Source: Flavobacterium johnsoniae (GTDB lineage Bacteria > Bacteroidota > Bacteroidia > Flavobacteriales > Flavobacteriaceae). From it: a stretch of 64,000 bases of DNA. This document shows positions 33,073 through 43,004 of this stretch, one piece after another (the first letter of the stretch is position 1; each line of letters begins with the position of its first letter). The position numbers and the translations under genes were made by a program. The notes below the pieces were generated by a model, which was not told where the DNA came from, ran no database searches, and saw nothing but the letters and a program-made list of their open reading frames with translations. The DNA lies in NCBI RefSeq assembly GCF_030388325.1, contig NZ_CP103794.1:4030001-4094000 (forward strand), in the 5' to 3' direction.

Positions 33073-34404
33073 ATGAAAAAGAACACATTTAAATTATTTA
33101 CCTCAAGCTTATTATTTGGTGCATTAGCGCTAAGTACAGCTTGTAGCAGTGACGATAATAAAAGTGCAGACCCAGTAAATCCAGTAACAGACGGTCGTTG
33201 GATTACTGTAGCTGGAGCTTTAATGCAGACTGATCCAGGTGATGGAAATGGTGGAACAAGAGTTTATGCTATTAGTAAAGAAAACGCTATTGACCCAAAC
33301 TTTTCTGTAGATGTTTATGCAAATGGTTCTCCTGTACAATCAAGCAGAACTGCTCGTTTGCAATCTTCTGTAGACGGAAGCACACTTTTCAATATCACTT
33401 ATACAGGTGCTAACGGAGGTGAATTCATGACTTACAAAGTAAACGGAGGAAACAATTTTGCAGAATCTACAGCAAAGGTTAATATTTCTCAATACGCTGG
33501 AACTTCACCAAGATGGGTAAAACTTTTCGACGGAGATAAAACAGGTGTAGCGGTAAACGTTGCGACTCCAGTTGTAAGCACTAACGAAGATAAAACATAC
33601 AAAAACACAAGAGGTATTGCGACTGTTCTTTCTTTAGATATGCAACAGACTTTAATCTCAGCTTACAAACAATATCAAATTCCTTTGACAGCTGAAGAAG
33701 AAGCACTTGGACACCACATTTTCCGTTTAGATGCTCCAACATTAAACAAAGCTGGAAACAAATTAATTATCGGAACTTGGATGCGTAAATCTAATCCAGC
33801 TAATCCTGCAACAAACGAAAGTTCATTTACTCGTTTAGGATCTAAATCTGTTGTTGTTGATTATCCTTCATTAGAAAATCCAAAAGTGATTACTTCGACT
33901 GTAGGATTTGGTGATACAAGCGGATACAGAAGTTTCAACAGTTTTGTGGCTACAGATGGAAACATTTATCAAGCAACTCAAAGAGATACTCAAAAAGGTT
34001 CTTATATCTTAAAAATTAATCAAAGCAACGAATATGACAACTCTTATGTATTCAGTTTAGATTCAGCTTTAGGAATTAAAGGTTCTTACATCGATGCTTG
34101 GAGATATGTTGGAAACGGAATTGCTTATGCTGTTTATACTCACGAAGGAACTGAGCAAGGTTTCTTAGCAAGATTAGATTTGAATGCAAGAACAGCTCAA
34201 AAAGTACAAGATATTGCTTACGATGCTGATTTAAATTTCGGTCAATATCAAGGTTTTGTTGTTGATGGAAACAACTTCTACATCGCTGTTACTCCAGTTG
34301 GAAAAGACGGTAACATTTATGTAATTGATATTCCAACAGGAAAAGTTACTAAAGGTGCCAAATTGGTTAACAAACCAGGAAACCACTATATTGGTGTATT
34401 CTAA
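33073..34404 (+). CDS. DUF4374 lipoprotein, XusB-like
   Basis: A 443-residue lipoprotein with lipobox LSTAC and acylated C24, followed by SSDDN, which suits export to the outer membrane. The rest resembles a beta-propeller of the DUF4374 family (WITVAGALMQTDPGDGNGGTRVY near residues 42-65 through to KPGNHYIGVF). In Bacteroides thetaiotaomicron the DUF4374 protein XusB is a surface lipoprotein that captures ferric siderophore for the receptor XusA. Same order and spacing here support that role. Confidence 0.85.
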   Translation: MKKNTFKLFTSSLLFGALALSTACSSDDNKSADPVNPVTDGRWITVAGALMQTDPGDGNGGTRVYAISKENAIDPNFSVDVYANGSPVQSSRTARLQSSVDGSTLFNITYTGANGGEFMTYKVNGGNNFAESTAKVNISQYAGTSPRWVKLFDGDKTGVAVNVATPVVSTNEDKTYKNTRGIATVLSLDMQQTLISAYKQYQIPLTAEEEALGHHIFRLDAPTLNKAGNKLIIGTWMRKSNPANPATNESSFTRLGSKSVVVDYPSLENPKVITSTVGFGDTSGYRSFNSFVATDGNIYQATQRDTQKGSYILKINQSNEYDNSYVFSLDSALGIKGSYIDAWRYVGNGIAYAVYTHEGTEQGFLARLDLNARTAQKVQDIAYDADLNFGQYQGFVVDGNNFYIAVTPVGKDGNIYVIDIPTGKVTKGAKLVNKPGNHYIGVF

Positions 34405-34465
34405 AAATTATACAGTTATGATTACAAACTGTATGTAATTCATCACTTGAGTTTTTTTTTAATTG

Positions 34466-34507
34466 AACATTCCGCTTCTATTTATAGTAAGCGGAATGTT
34501 TTTTTTA
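34466..34507. terminator. Bidirectional terminator
   Basis: A 12-bp stem AACATTCCGCTT / AAGCGGAATGTT with an 11-base loop, then a T-run at 34499-34506. It ends the DUF4374 transcript and can serve the converging NmrA gene. Confidence 0.85.
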
Positions 34508-34510
34508 TGA

Positions 34511-35386
34511 TTAGAATTTTGAAGCAAATTCTTTTGCAAAATCCTCTAATTTAATTTTTCCTTCAATATTTCCATCATTACTAAGAAAATCTGCCGCAAT
34601 AGTTTCATTTTTTAAACCTGCTCCCATTTCGGTATATAAACCAGCCATTTCTTCTGGAACTCCAGCTTGTGTCATTCCTTCAAAATATTGTTCATCTGTA
34701 AATTCAACCCAAGGAAGTTCTGGTTTTGAAATAGCGTTTCCAAATGCTTTTACAATTTCTGAAGGAGTTTTAACATCACTAATTATGTAACGAACATTTT
34801 GCCCTTCTTGTGATTTTTGCAATTCTTCGGCTGCAGCCCAAGCAATATCTTCTGGATGCACTAACGGAATTCGGTTTGATACTGGAAAATTAGCTCCCAT
34901 AATCCCTGCTCCTTTTATCATCGGAATATCGTTAAAGAAATTAAAGTAGAAATAACCCGCTCTTAAAAACGTAATAGAAGTGTCTAATTTCTCATAAATC
35001 TTCTCGATGTTATACAAACCCGCAATTGGTCCATTTCCTGTTGGTAAATCGGCGCCAATACTGCTTAACATAACTACTCTTTTAATTTTGGCAGCTTGAA
35101 TCGCTTTCGCGAAAGCGTAGCCAGCATCTGTAGTATTTTGAATGATATTTACGCCACCCATATTTGGAGGCGTCATAGCAAAAATCGCATCTGCATTTTC
35201 GAAAGTTTTAGAAAGAAAATCAGCATCACTTACTGATCCAATTGCAGCTTTTGCGCCTAAGTTTTCGATTGCCTCTTTACGATCTGCATTGCTGCTAATA
35301 ACCGTTACATCGTGTCCCGATTTAACTAATTGAGCCGTTAAAGGCTTTCCGATATTTCCTAATGAACCTGAAATTATAATTTTCAT
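34511..35386 (-). CDS. NmrA-type NAD(P)-binding oxidoreductase
   Basis: A 291-residue Rossmann protein of the NmrA/QorB atypical SDR group. The motif ISGSLGNIGKPL (5-16) binds the dinucleotide; there is no classical YxxxK catalytic pair at the usual place. Members act as NAD(P)H quinone reductases or redox sensors. It is divergent from the second HxlR regulator, sharing a promoter region. Together with the earlier HxlR-SDR pair this repeats the same arrangement. Confidence 0.88.
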   Translation of the reverse strand: MKIIISGSLGNIGKPLTAQLVKSGHDVTVISSNADRKEAIENLGAKAAIGSVSDADFLSKTFENADAIFAMTPPNMGGVNIIQNTTDAGYAFAKAIQAAKIKRVVMLSSIGADLPTGNGPIAGLYNIEKIYEKLDTSITFLRAGYFYFNFFNDIPMIKGAGIMGANFPVSNRIPLVHPEDIAWAAAEELQKSQEGQNVRYIISDVKTPSEIVKAFGNAISKPELPWVEFTDEQYFEGMTQAGVPEEMAGLYTEMGAGLKNETIAADFLSNDGNIEGKIKLEDFAKEFASKF

Positions 35387-35413
35387 CTTTAAATGTTTTT
35401 TTATTTAACATTA

Positions 35414-35452
35414 CAAAGGTATCTTTGTACTTACTTTTATACAAGTACTTAC
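35414..35452. promoter_or_regulatory. Divergent promoters and HxlR-like repeats
   Basis: TACCTTTG on the minus strand (35421-35414) and TATCTTTG on the plus strand (35420-35427) overlap by two bases. GTACTTAC occurs twice, at 35427-35434 and 35445-35452, and GTACTT/AAGTAC form an inverted pair. This arrangement would let the HxlR protein control both genes. Confidence 0.5.
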
Positions 35453-35467
35453 CCTAAAGTATGTATT

Positions 35468-35833
35468 ATGACAGCAATTAAAGAATCGTCTACTATTCAG
35501 GAAAACAAGCAATATGCTTTAGAAAAATGTCCTGTAACTTTTGTTATGGAGAAAATTGGAGGTTATTGGAAACCTATTATTCTCTATCATTTATCGACTG
35601 GAGATAAACGTTATAGCGAATTAAAAAGAGCTATTCCGGCAGTTACAGAAAAAATGCTCATTCAGCATTTAAAACAATTAGAAGCAGATGGTTTGGTTAT
35701 ACGTGAAGCGAAACCTGTTGTGCCACCTTTTGTAACTTATAGATTAAGCAATGCGGGAACAGGACTTTTACCCGTAATTGATGCAATGGCTTCATGGGCT
35801 TTTAAAGTAAAAGACGGTATCTATAACATTTAA
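35468..35833 (+). CDS. HxlR-family transcriptional regulator
   Basis: A 121-residue winged-helix protein. KCPVTFVMEKIGGYWKPIIL carries the conserved Cys and W-K, and the wing segment reads VTYRLSNAGTGLLPVIDAMASW. Start 35468 is used because upstream in-frame ATG at 35393 overlaps the promoter elements. It probably controls the divergent NmrA-type gene, and is a paralogue of the regulator at 15362-15775. Confidence 0.9.
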   Translation: MTAIKESSTIQENKQYALEKCPVTFVMEKIGGYWKPIILYHLSTGDKRYSELKRAIPAVTEKMLIQHLKQLEADGLVIREAKPVVPPFVTYRLSNAGTGLLPVIDAMASWAFKVKDGIYNI

Positions 35834-35847
35834 TAGATACCGCCTTT
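35815..35847 (+). terminator. Terminator overlapping the HxlR stop
   Basis: CGGTATCTAT (35815-35824) pairs with ATAGATACCG (35833-35842) and is followed by CCTTTTT. The left arm is inside the last codons of the gene. Confidence 0.75.
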
Positions 35848-35896
35848 TTCAAACAAAACTCAACTAACTTATTTTTGACTGAAAATCACTTTGTTT

Positions 35897-36850
35897 TTAA
35901 TTTTGTTTAATGAAAAACAAAGCATCTTCGTAATTGGCAATTTGTGTGAGTGCATTATAAATATATTTTGACACTAATGCTCCTCCATCTGAATTAATCA
36001 GATTGATATCGTCATCGGGAGTATGATATTGCGTATGCCCGCCTGTGTGAAAACCAACCGCAGAAATGGATTCTTTATAAAAAGAAACATGATCTGAACC
36101 GCCAACATCACCAGCATGAATTACTGGATTTAATCCGCTGTTTTCTTTTAATTTTTGCATCAGTTCAACTCCGTTCGGGAAAGTTCCTGCACCGCCCATA
36201 TAAAGCTCTTTTTTATCATTTAGTCTTCCGACCATATCCATATTCAACATTACTTTTACAGCTTCTTTTGGAACTGGCAAATGATTGATGAAATACTTCG
36301 ATCCCAATAATCCTTCTTCTTCTCCACTAAACGAAATAAAAATAATACTGCGTTTAGTTTTTATTTTTTGCTTTGAAATTTCTTCTAAAATGCAAAGCAA
36401 AGCCGAAACTCCCGAAGCATTGTCATCGGCACCGTTATGAATCGCAAACGCATCTTTCTTTTTACTTCCTGAACCTTGTCCGCCCCAACCCCAATGATCG
36501 TAATGTGCTCCGATTACGATATATTCATTTTTCAGTTTTGGATCTAAACCTTCTACAAAACCTAAAACATTTTGAGTCGAAACGCTATCGGATTTCATCT
36601 TATTGATTCCTTCTTTTACAAAAATTTTGAAAGGCTGATAATAGGAATTGCTGAATTCTTTTAAACCATATTTTTTAAAGTACTTCTGAATATAAGCCGC
36701 CGCTTCATTATTTCCTTTTGTTCCAGGAAAACGACCTTCTAATTTATCTGAAGACAAATATTTATCGTGTTTGTAAAAGGTCTTCGCCTTTTGTGCATTC
36801 ACGAAAGTGCAATAAAAAAATACTGTTGCAAAAAGAAGTTTTAATTTCAT
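35897..36850 (-). CDS. M28-family zinc aminopeptidase
   Basis: A 317-residue exported peptidase with signal peptide MKLKLLFATVFFYCTFVNAQ. Zinc-site residues appear in order: H in GAHYDHWG, D in NGADDNASG, the catalytic EE in FSGEEEGLLGS, D in LNMDMVGRL and H in HTQYHTPDDD. It is expected to be secreted and to trim peptides. It follows the sialidase gene on the same strand after a repeat-filled gap. Release of amino acids from the glycopeptides handled by the PUL is possible but unproven. Confidence 0.92.
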   Translation of the reverse strand: MKLKLLFATVFFYCTFVNAQKAKTFYKHDKYLSSDKLEGRFPGTKGNNEAAAYIQKYFKKYGLKEFSNSYYQPFKIFVKEGINKMKSDSVSTQNVLGFVEGLDPKLKNEYIVIGAHYDHWGWGGQGSGSKKKDAFAIHNGADDNASGVSALLCILEEISKQKIKTKRSIIFISFSGEEEGLLGSKYFINHLPVPKEAVKVMLNMDMVGRLNDKKELYMGGAGTFPNGVELMQKLKENSGLNPVIHAGDVGGSDHVSFYKESISAVGFHTGGHTQYHTPDDDINLINSDGGALVSKYIYNALTQIANYEDALFFIKQN

Positions 36851-36861
36851 AATTGTATTCT

Positions 36862-36992
36862 AGAAATGAGACACGGATGAAACGGATTTGCTTTGCAAAG
36901 ACGCGGATGAACACGGATTTTTTTTTAAAAAAAATAGAATAAAAAAATCCGTAAAAATCAGCGTTTTCATGAAGTGAATCCGTTTTATCAGC
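36862..36992. repeat. Inverted repeat with CACGGAT words
   Basis: ACACGGATGAAACGGATT (36871-36888) pairs imperfectly with AATCCGTTTTATCAGCGT (36977-36994 region), and AACACGGATTTTTT pairs with AAAAAATCCGT inside it. It contains no credible gene and may be a mobile or transcript-end repeat. Confidence 0.6.
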
Positions 36993-37003
36993 GTACTATT
37001 ATC

Positions 37004-38047
37004 TTATAAATCAAAAGAAGTATGTTTAATATATTTTCTATCGTAAGTATATAAAACATGTATTCTTTTGTCTGTTGTTTGGATAATGGCAGGATAACTA
37101 AATTCGCCTTTTTCTTCTTTTTCTAAATCAAATAATTTAGACCAGTTTAAACCATCTTTAGAGTATTCAACATCTAAAATATTTCGTCCGTTAAACCAGT
37201 CTTTTCCAATTGGAAGCGGATTGTTTACTAATAAAAATAAGTTCTTATTGATTGTTAAGGCATCGATTCCTGAATTGGAATTGACAACGTTTATTTTGCT
37301 GGTTCTAATCCAGCTTTTTCCGTTATCTCCAGACCAGCTCGAAACTACTCTATTGTGTTTGCTGCGTGATAACATTTGAATATCGCTCGTACCATGAATT
37401 AGAAATGTTGGCTGAATAATATCAAAGTTTTGATTGTTTTCTACTTTAATTTTTTTCCAAGAATCAGTTGCTTCGGTATATTCTTCAACATGTACGCGCC
37501 ATTCGTCTGTATTGACACTTTCTGTGCTACTTCCGCATAAAATTACGCCTGGAGTAGTTTCGATTGGTTTGTTTCTAATTGGACCTAAAATGCCATCCGG
37601 AAGATATTTAGGTTCTCCCCAGGTTGTTCCATTATCTTTTGAAACAATCATAGCGCCAAACCATTCTCTCGGATTTTTTCCAATTTTATAAAACAAATAC
37701 AAATTCTGACTTTTACTTTTGAATAATACAGGATTCCAACACGGCAAAGTATCTCCGTTTTTAATTAAAGGTTGAATCAATTCTTTTGGTGCAGACCATT
37801 TTTTTTCTTTATAAGCTGAAATGTAAATTCCGACATCTTTTGCACCTTCATATTTTCCGCCAAACCAAGCTGCTAAAATTTCGTTTGGTTTGTATTCTAC
37901 TAAAGTTGAAGCGTGGCTATTAGTCGTTACTGGCGGATCTGCGATATAACTGCTTTCTATATTAACCGCTTTTTGAGCTTTAATTGCATTCGAAAAAAGA
38001 AAAACAACTATTAAAACTGCTTTAGTATATTTTGTTTTTAAAATCAT
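37004..38047 (-). CDS. Sialidase-like BNR protein
   Basis: A 347-residue secreted protein with signal peptide (1-24) and a six-bladed propeller of the BNR_2/exo-alpha-sialidase type. Asp-box motifs are SKDNGTTW and SGDNGKSW. NSHASTLVEY and AAWFGGKYEGAKDVGIY are the conserved first blades, and ILGPIRNKPIE the central loop. Classical GH33 sialidases carry an Arg triad that I cannot assign confidently here, and some proteins of this group act on other sugars. Within a locus of N-glycan enzymes, removal of terminal sialic acid is a reasonable expectation. Confidence 0.75.
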   Translation of the reverse strand: MILKTKYTKAVLIVVFLFSNAIKAQKAVNIESSYIADPPVTTNSHASTLVEYKPNEILAAWFGGKYEGAKDVGIYISAYKEKKWSAPKELIQPLIKNGDTLPCWNPVLFKSKSQNLYLFYKIGKNPREWFGAMIVSKDNGTTWGEPKYLPDGILGPIRNKPIETTPGVILCGSSTESVNTDEWRVHVEEYTEATDSWKKIKVENNQNFDIIQPTFLIHGTSDIQMLSRSKHNRVVSSWSGDNGKSWIRTSKINVVNSNSGIDALTINKNLFLLVNNPLPIGKDWFNGRNILDVEYSKDGLNWSKLFDLEKEEKGEFSYPAIIQTTDKRIHVLYTYDRKYIKHTSFDL

Positions 38048-38126
38048 TTTATTGTCCTGAAAATTAATATTGTTTTGTTATGAATTAAAGTTGGGGCAAA
38101 AATTCACTGACTTCTATATAAAACAA

Positions 38127-38146
38127 AAGGAGAGTTACCTCTCCTT
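38127..38146 (-). terminator. Terminator after susD
   Basis: AAGGAGAG and CTCTCCTT around a four-base loop, followed on the minus strand by TTTGTTTT. It lies 46 bases beyond the susD stop. Confidence 0.7.
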
Positions 38147-38191
38147 CTGCTCAAGTAATAAATCTATTGATCTTTTACTTTACCAAATTAA

Positions 38192-39778
38192 TTATTTTGT
38201 GTCCCACCAAAGTCTAGTTCCACCTGAATCTGCACCGCCTAATTTCACGATACCGTCATCAACTGCCTCTTTGTTTGATGAGTACTCATTTGTTGTGTAA
38301 ATAATTCTTTTCATTAAAGACTTACCAACTCCAGCATCCGTATTATCTGTATTTAAAACTGGGTAGATAACTTTAGCATCACTTCTACGTAAATCAGCCC
38401 AAGCTTCCCAAGATTCTGGGAAAATTGCTAGGTATTTCTGAACCGCAATCTGCGTACGTTGGTTAGCAACTGAAGCAGACCAAGCAACTGGCAATTTAAC
38501 TGGGATATCTCTTAAATCTAATGTTGGGTAAACTGTTAAAATGTTTGGTAATGTTGGTAATGTAGATCCGTTGATATAAGCGTTAACTACAGCAACATCA
38601 GTAATTCCCCATTGTGCAAGAGATAATCTAATACCTGTTTCGTATAAAGTTTTAGCATCTCCGCCCATGTTCCATCCATTTAAAGCTCCTTCTGCTCTAC
38701 TCAAGTAGTTTTCAGAAGCCATAAAGATTTCGATGTTTTTAGTTTCACTAACTGTATTAGCAGAACCATTACCCATAATCTCATTATTGAATTTAGAGAA
38801 TTCTGTAGTTCCAAACTGATCTTCTAAACCTCCAACTGGATTACCTCTATAAACTCCAGTAGCAATTGGCGCAAACCATTTTGATAAACGTGGATCTTGG
38901 TATCCAACTAAAATACTTTCCATAGAAGAAGTCATTACATAACCCCAGCTATTCACAATCATATTTAAATTGTTTGGAGTAATGTTACTTGCTTTAAAGA
39001 ATGCACTTTGATCATTTGTTTGCATAACTCCTGCAGCTACAGCAGCTTCTGCTTGAGTTTTAGCTTTAGCTGGATCTTTATCAGAAATTCTTAAAGCTAG
39101 ACGTAATCTTAAACTGTTTCCGAAAACTCTCCATTTGTCAACACTTCCAGCATAAACTCTATCGTTTGGAGAAAGAGAAGCTACAGTAGCTGTTGAAGAA
39201 GAAGATAATGTAGCATTTGCTTCATCTAACAATTTGAAGAAATCTTCGTAAATAAATTCTACGCTATCGTAAGGAACTTTTTCTTTTCCGTTTCCTGCTT
39301 CTGTGTAAGGAATTGGTCCGTAAGCATCAACCATTTGGTTGTACATAAAAACTTTCCAGATTTTAAGAACAGCCGTAGCTTCCGCATTTCCTTCAGATGC
39401 TACTAAAGCATTTTTCAAAGCTGGTACAGCAACTGTATAAAATCTTAACCATCCTCTACCTTCGTAACCATTCACAAAAGCATTTCTTTCTGTTCCGTAT
39501 CCACAGTTTAAGTAGTGAATAAAAGTTGAAGACAAAATACCTGTAGCAATACCCCAAGTACCTTGATCATCTACACCTGGAGAAGAATAAGATCCGTTGT
39601 GAATACCTGCATACAATGCAGATGCAAATGAAGGACCAGCCAATGTAGCATCTAACTGATCTTCAGTCAATGAATTAGGATCTTTGTTTATTTCATCAAA
39701 ATCGCCAGTACAGCTTGATAAAATCGAAACTGCCATTAATGCAACTCCTAATGTTTTTATTTTAAAACTATATTTCAT
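38192..39778 (-). CDS. SusD-like surface glycan-binding lipoprotein
   Basis: A 528-residue SusD/RagB-family lipoprotein (SusD-like_2 type). Signal peptide with lipobox ILSSC, acylated C23, followed by TGDFDEINKDPN. Helical TPR-like glycan-binding body throughout, ending RLWWDTK. It starts 16 bases after susC and forms the lid of the receptor. Loss of long serine/threonine linkers suggests a soluble-oligosaccharide ligand, though the ligand cannot be read directly. Confidence 0.93.
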   Translation of the reverse strand: MKYSFKIKTLGVALMAVSILSSCTGDFDEINKDPNSLTEDQLDATLAGPSFASALYAGIHNGSYSSPGVDDQGTWGIATGILSSTFIHYLNCGYGTERNAFVNGYEGRGWLRFYTVAVPALKNALVASEGNAEATAVLKIWKVFMYNQMVDAYGPIPYTEAGNGKEKVPYDSVEFIYEDFFKLLDEANATLSSSSTATVASLSPNDRVYAGSVDKWRVFGNSLRLRLALRISDKDPAKAKTQAEAAVAAGVMQTNDQSAFFKASNITPNNLNMIVNSWGYVMTSSMESILVGYQDPRLSKWFAPIATGVYRGNPVGGLEDQFGTTEFSKFNNEIMGNGSANTVSETKNIEIFMASENYLSRAEGALNGWNMGGDAKTLYETGIRLSLAQWGITDVAVVNAYINGSTLPTLPNILTVYPTLDLRDIPVKLPVAWSASVANQRTQIAVQKYLAIFPESWEAWADLRRSDAKVIYPVLNTDNTDAGVGKSLMKRIIYTTNEYSSNKEAVDDGIVKLGGADSGGTRLWWDTK

Positions 39779-39794
39779 GATGTCTCTTTTTTAA

Positions 39795-42700
39795 TTAAAA
39801 TCCAAATTTAACATTAACTCCGTAATCTCTTGTTGAAGGAATGTTGAAAGATTCAATACCTTGTAAGTTACCTGTACCTGCTCCTGCTTCTGGATCAAAG
39901 TGTTCAGCTTTGTTTAAGAAGAAGAATAAGTTTCTACCAACTAAAGAGAAGTCAATACTTGTAAAACCTGAATTATTTAACATACGTTTTGGCAATGAAT
40001 AACCAAAAACAAGTTCTCTTAATCTGATGTTTGTAGCATCATAAATAAATGGCTCTGCAATTGGAGTTCTTTGTCCGATAGCTGTCCAATATTGTTCTGC
40101 GTTAATGCTTACTGTATTTGGAGAGTAAGTACCATTTCCGTTAGAAACAACACCATCAACAATTATTCCACCTTGTCTTCCTGCTAAAGTAATATCGCTT
40201 ACCCCTAAACCTGCTTGTCTAGCTTGAGTGTATGAAATAACTTCACCACCAATTCTGAAATCAACTAAGAAGCTTAAAGAGAAATCTTTGTATTTGAAAT
40301 TGTTTTTAAAACCTGCTGTCCAGTCTGGGTTAAAGTTACCAGCACGAACATCAAATCCGTTTGTTGCTAATGGAATACCGGCGCTACTTACGATAATATT
40401 ACCATTTGGATCTCTTTGGAAACCTTTAGTATATAAGTCACCATATTCTCCACCTTGAACAACTTTACTTCTAACTAAACGTCCTTCACCTAAAACTAAC
40501 TCATCTCTTCCATCATAAATAGATTTTACTTTAGATTTATAAGAAGCGTAGTTTGCTGTAATATCCCAAGTAAAGTTTTCTGTTTGAATTGGAGTTGCTG
40601 TTAAAGTAAGCTCGATACCTTTATTTTGAATATCACCACCATTTACAACTGCTCTTGAATACCCAGAAGACTCAGGTGTATTGATGTAGAAAATTTGGTT
40701 TTTAGTTAATGAATTGAAATACGTGAAATCTAATCCTAAACGGTTGTTGAAGAATCTAATATCAGCACCAAACTCTGTAGAAGAAGAAATCTCTGGTTTT
40801 AAGTTTGGATTTGCTTTTGTGCTTTGTCCATATAACATACCACCGTTTCCTCCAATGTAAGAGAATCTTTGTTGTGTTTGATAAGGATCTGTATCGTTAC
40901 CAACTTCAGCGTAAGAAGCTCTAACTTTTGCAAAACTGATTACTTCTGGCAATGTAAACATATCTGAAAGAACTCCAGAAAGACCAAAAGATGGGTAGAA
41001 ATAATCTGTTGGTAAAGTAGAAGACCAGTCATTTCTAGCTGTTACATCTAAGAATAAATAGTTTCTGAAACCAAGTTGACCAAATCCGTAAACTGAATTG
41101 ATTCTTTTATTTGAAGCTGTAGAACTAGCCGTAATTGTCTGAACATTTGATAATGCGAAGTAGTTTCTTTTACTTAACACACCACCAGAACCTAAAGCTG
41201 AACTATTTTGTTGCAATGCATTCGCACCAGCATTAAGTCCAACAGAAAAATCTCCAAATTTCTCGTTATAAGAAAGTAAAGCATCAACGTTTAATTCGCT
41301 AACAGTTTCGTAAGATTCGCTATAAGAACCCATGTTACTGTTGAATGCATTTGTAGCGTATCTGTTTCTTACGTTTCTGTTTGTCATTTGGTCTAAACCA
41401 GCTCTACCTTGTAAGCTTAATGTTTTTGTGATCTCATATTTAAGAGACGCTAAACCAATAAATCTGTTTCTTTTGTCTGTACGAGCATCATCTCTTAAAG
41501 CAGACCAGAATGGGTTTCCACCAGGAGCTCCAGTTTCATCAAGGAAATAGTTTACTTGTCTTTGTCCAGCAGCATCAAAATATTCGAAGTTTTTATAATC
41601 GTTATATGCAATACTACGAGGTAATAAATATGCAGATGTTCCGATAGACTCTTCACCAGTTCTCAATAAGTTATCTATATCTTGAACGATGTAGTTTGTT
41701 TTTACATCTAAAGATAATTTATCAGAGATTTTGCTTGTCAATCTTAAGTTAAGATTGTGTCTATCCATTTTGTTTCCTCCAACAATACCTTCAGCACGAG
41801 TGTTAGTATATGAGAAATAACCTTGTGCTTTTTCGTTACCAGCAGTAACTGTTAAAGTGTTTGCTAAGTTATAACCTGTTTTGTAGAAATCAATAACGTT
41901 GTTTGGCTGTGGAGAATAGCTTTGTGTAGCTGGTCCAGCGTAATTTGGATTACGAACCAACTGCCAGTTAGAAACTTGACTTCCGTCTAATCTACCTCCC
42001 CAACTTGAAGAAGAGTTTGCAACATAAGCTCCGTTTGTTCCTTGTCCGTATTCGTTTTGTAAATTCATCAAGTTATAAGCTGAAGAAGCCATAAAGTTAG
42101 ATGATAACGAAACTGAAGTTTTTCCAGCTTTACCAGATTTAGTTGTAATAACGATTACACCATTTGATGCTCTAGATCCGTAAAGAGCCGCAGCAGATGG
42201 TCCTTTAAGAACTGTCATCGAAGCAATATCTTCAGGGTTAATGTTAGAAATACCATCTGGCTGTGTAGTACCTCCTGTATCAATATCAGGATTAGATGTT
42301 GTTGTTCCGTTACTAATTGGCACACCATCTACTACATATAAAGGTTGGTTGTTTCCGTTAAGAGATCTATTACCTCTTAAAGTAATTCTAGAAGAAGAAC
42401 CAACACCATTTGAAGTTGTAGAGAAGTTAAGACCTGCCACTTTACCAGAAAGTGAGTTGGCAACGTTTAATGATCTTGCTTCTGACAATTCGTCTACTGA
42501 AACGTTTTGTGCAGAATAAGTAATTGCTTTTTTCTCTCTTTTAATACCAAGAGCAGTAACAACTACCTCTCCTAATTGTTGTGTGTCTGCACCTAAAGAC
42601 ACGTTGATTGTAGTTTGAGATCCAACAGCAACTTCTTTTGTAGCAGATCCTACATAAGTAAATACTAAAACTGAAGATTGATTTGGAACACTGATGCTGT

Positions 42701-42881
42701 ATTTTCCATCAAAATCTGACGAAGCACTTGTTTTAGTTCCTTTAACAATAATATTTGCTCCAGGAATCGGAATTCCACTTTGAGCATCTGTTATCGTTCC
42801 TTTTACTGTTGTCTGCGCTTCCAGGCTTTGGAACCCGAAAAGGCAAATGACAAACAGTAACTTTAGTACGTTTTTAATCAT
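39795..42881 (-). CDS. SusC-like TonB-dependent transporter
   Basis: A 1028-residue outer-membrane transporter of the SusC/RagA family. Signal peptide (1-22), CarboxypepD_reg-like domain (25-100), plug (about 115-230, VVVTALGIKREKKAITYS and GSAALYGSRASNGVIVITTK) and a 22-strand barrel ending DYGVNVKFGF. It should import oligosaccharides released at the surface, with the SusD partner encoded next. Its promoter region holds a GAAAACGTTTTC palindrome. Confidence 0.96.
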   Translation of the reverse strand: MIKNVLKLLFVICLFGFQSLEAQTTVKGTITDAQSGIPIPGANIIVKGTKTSASSDFDGKYSISVPNQSSVLVFTYVGSATKEVAVGSQTTINVSLGADTQQLGEVVVTALGIKREKKAITYSAQNVSVDELSEARSLNVANSLSGKVAGLNFSTTSNGVGSSSRITLRGNRSLNGNNQPLYVVDGVPISNGTTTSNPDIDTGGTTQPDGISNINPEDIASMTVLKGPSAAALYGSRASNGVIVITTKSGKAGKTSVSLSSNFMASSAYNLMNLQNEYGQGTNGAYVANSSSSWGGRLDGSQVSNWQLVRNPNYAGPATQSYSPQPNNVIDFYKTGYNLANTLTVTAGNEKAQGYFSYTNTRAEGIVGGNKMDRHNLNLRLTSKISDKLSLDVKTNYIVQDIDNLLRTGEESIGTSAYLLPRSIAYNDYKNFEYFDAAGQRQVNYFLDETGAPGGNPFWSALRDDARTDKRNRFIGLASLKYEITKTLSLQGRAGLDQMTNRNVRNRYATNAFNSNMGSYSESYETVSELNVDALLSYNEKFGDFSVGLNAGANALQQNSSALGSGGVLSKRNYFALSNVQTITASSTASNKRINSVYGFGQLGFRNYLFLDVTARNDWSSTLPTDYFYPSFGLSGVLSDMFTLPEVISFAKVRASYAEVGNDTDPYQTQQRFSYIGGNGGMLYGQSTKANPNLKPEISSSTEFGADIRFFNNRLGLDFTYFNSLTKNQIFYINTPESSGYSRAVVNGGDIQNKGIELTLTATPIQTENFTWDITANYASYKSKVKSIYDGRDELVLGEGRLVRSKVVQGGEYGDLYTKGFQRDPNGNIIVSSAGIPLATNGFDVRAGNFNPDWTAGFKNNFKYKDFSLSFLVDFRIGGEVISYTQARQAGLGVSDITLAGRQGGIIVDGVVSNGNGTYSPNTVSINAEQYWTAIGQRTPIAEPFIYDATNIRLRELVFGYSLPKRMLNNSGFTSIDFSLVGRNLFFFLNKAEHFDPEAGAGTGNLQGIESFNIPSTRDYGVNVKFGF

Positions 42882-43004
42882 ATTAGTTGTTTTTTTAGAG
42901 TTAATAACATGTTAAATTTAAGAATACGTTTTGTTAACAATACATTATTTCGACAAATGACAATTTTGAAAAGGTGTTGGTGAAAGTTTGGTCGAAAATT
43001 GAAA

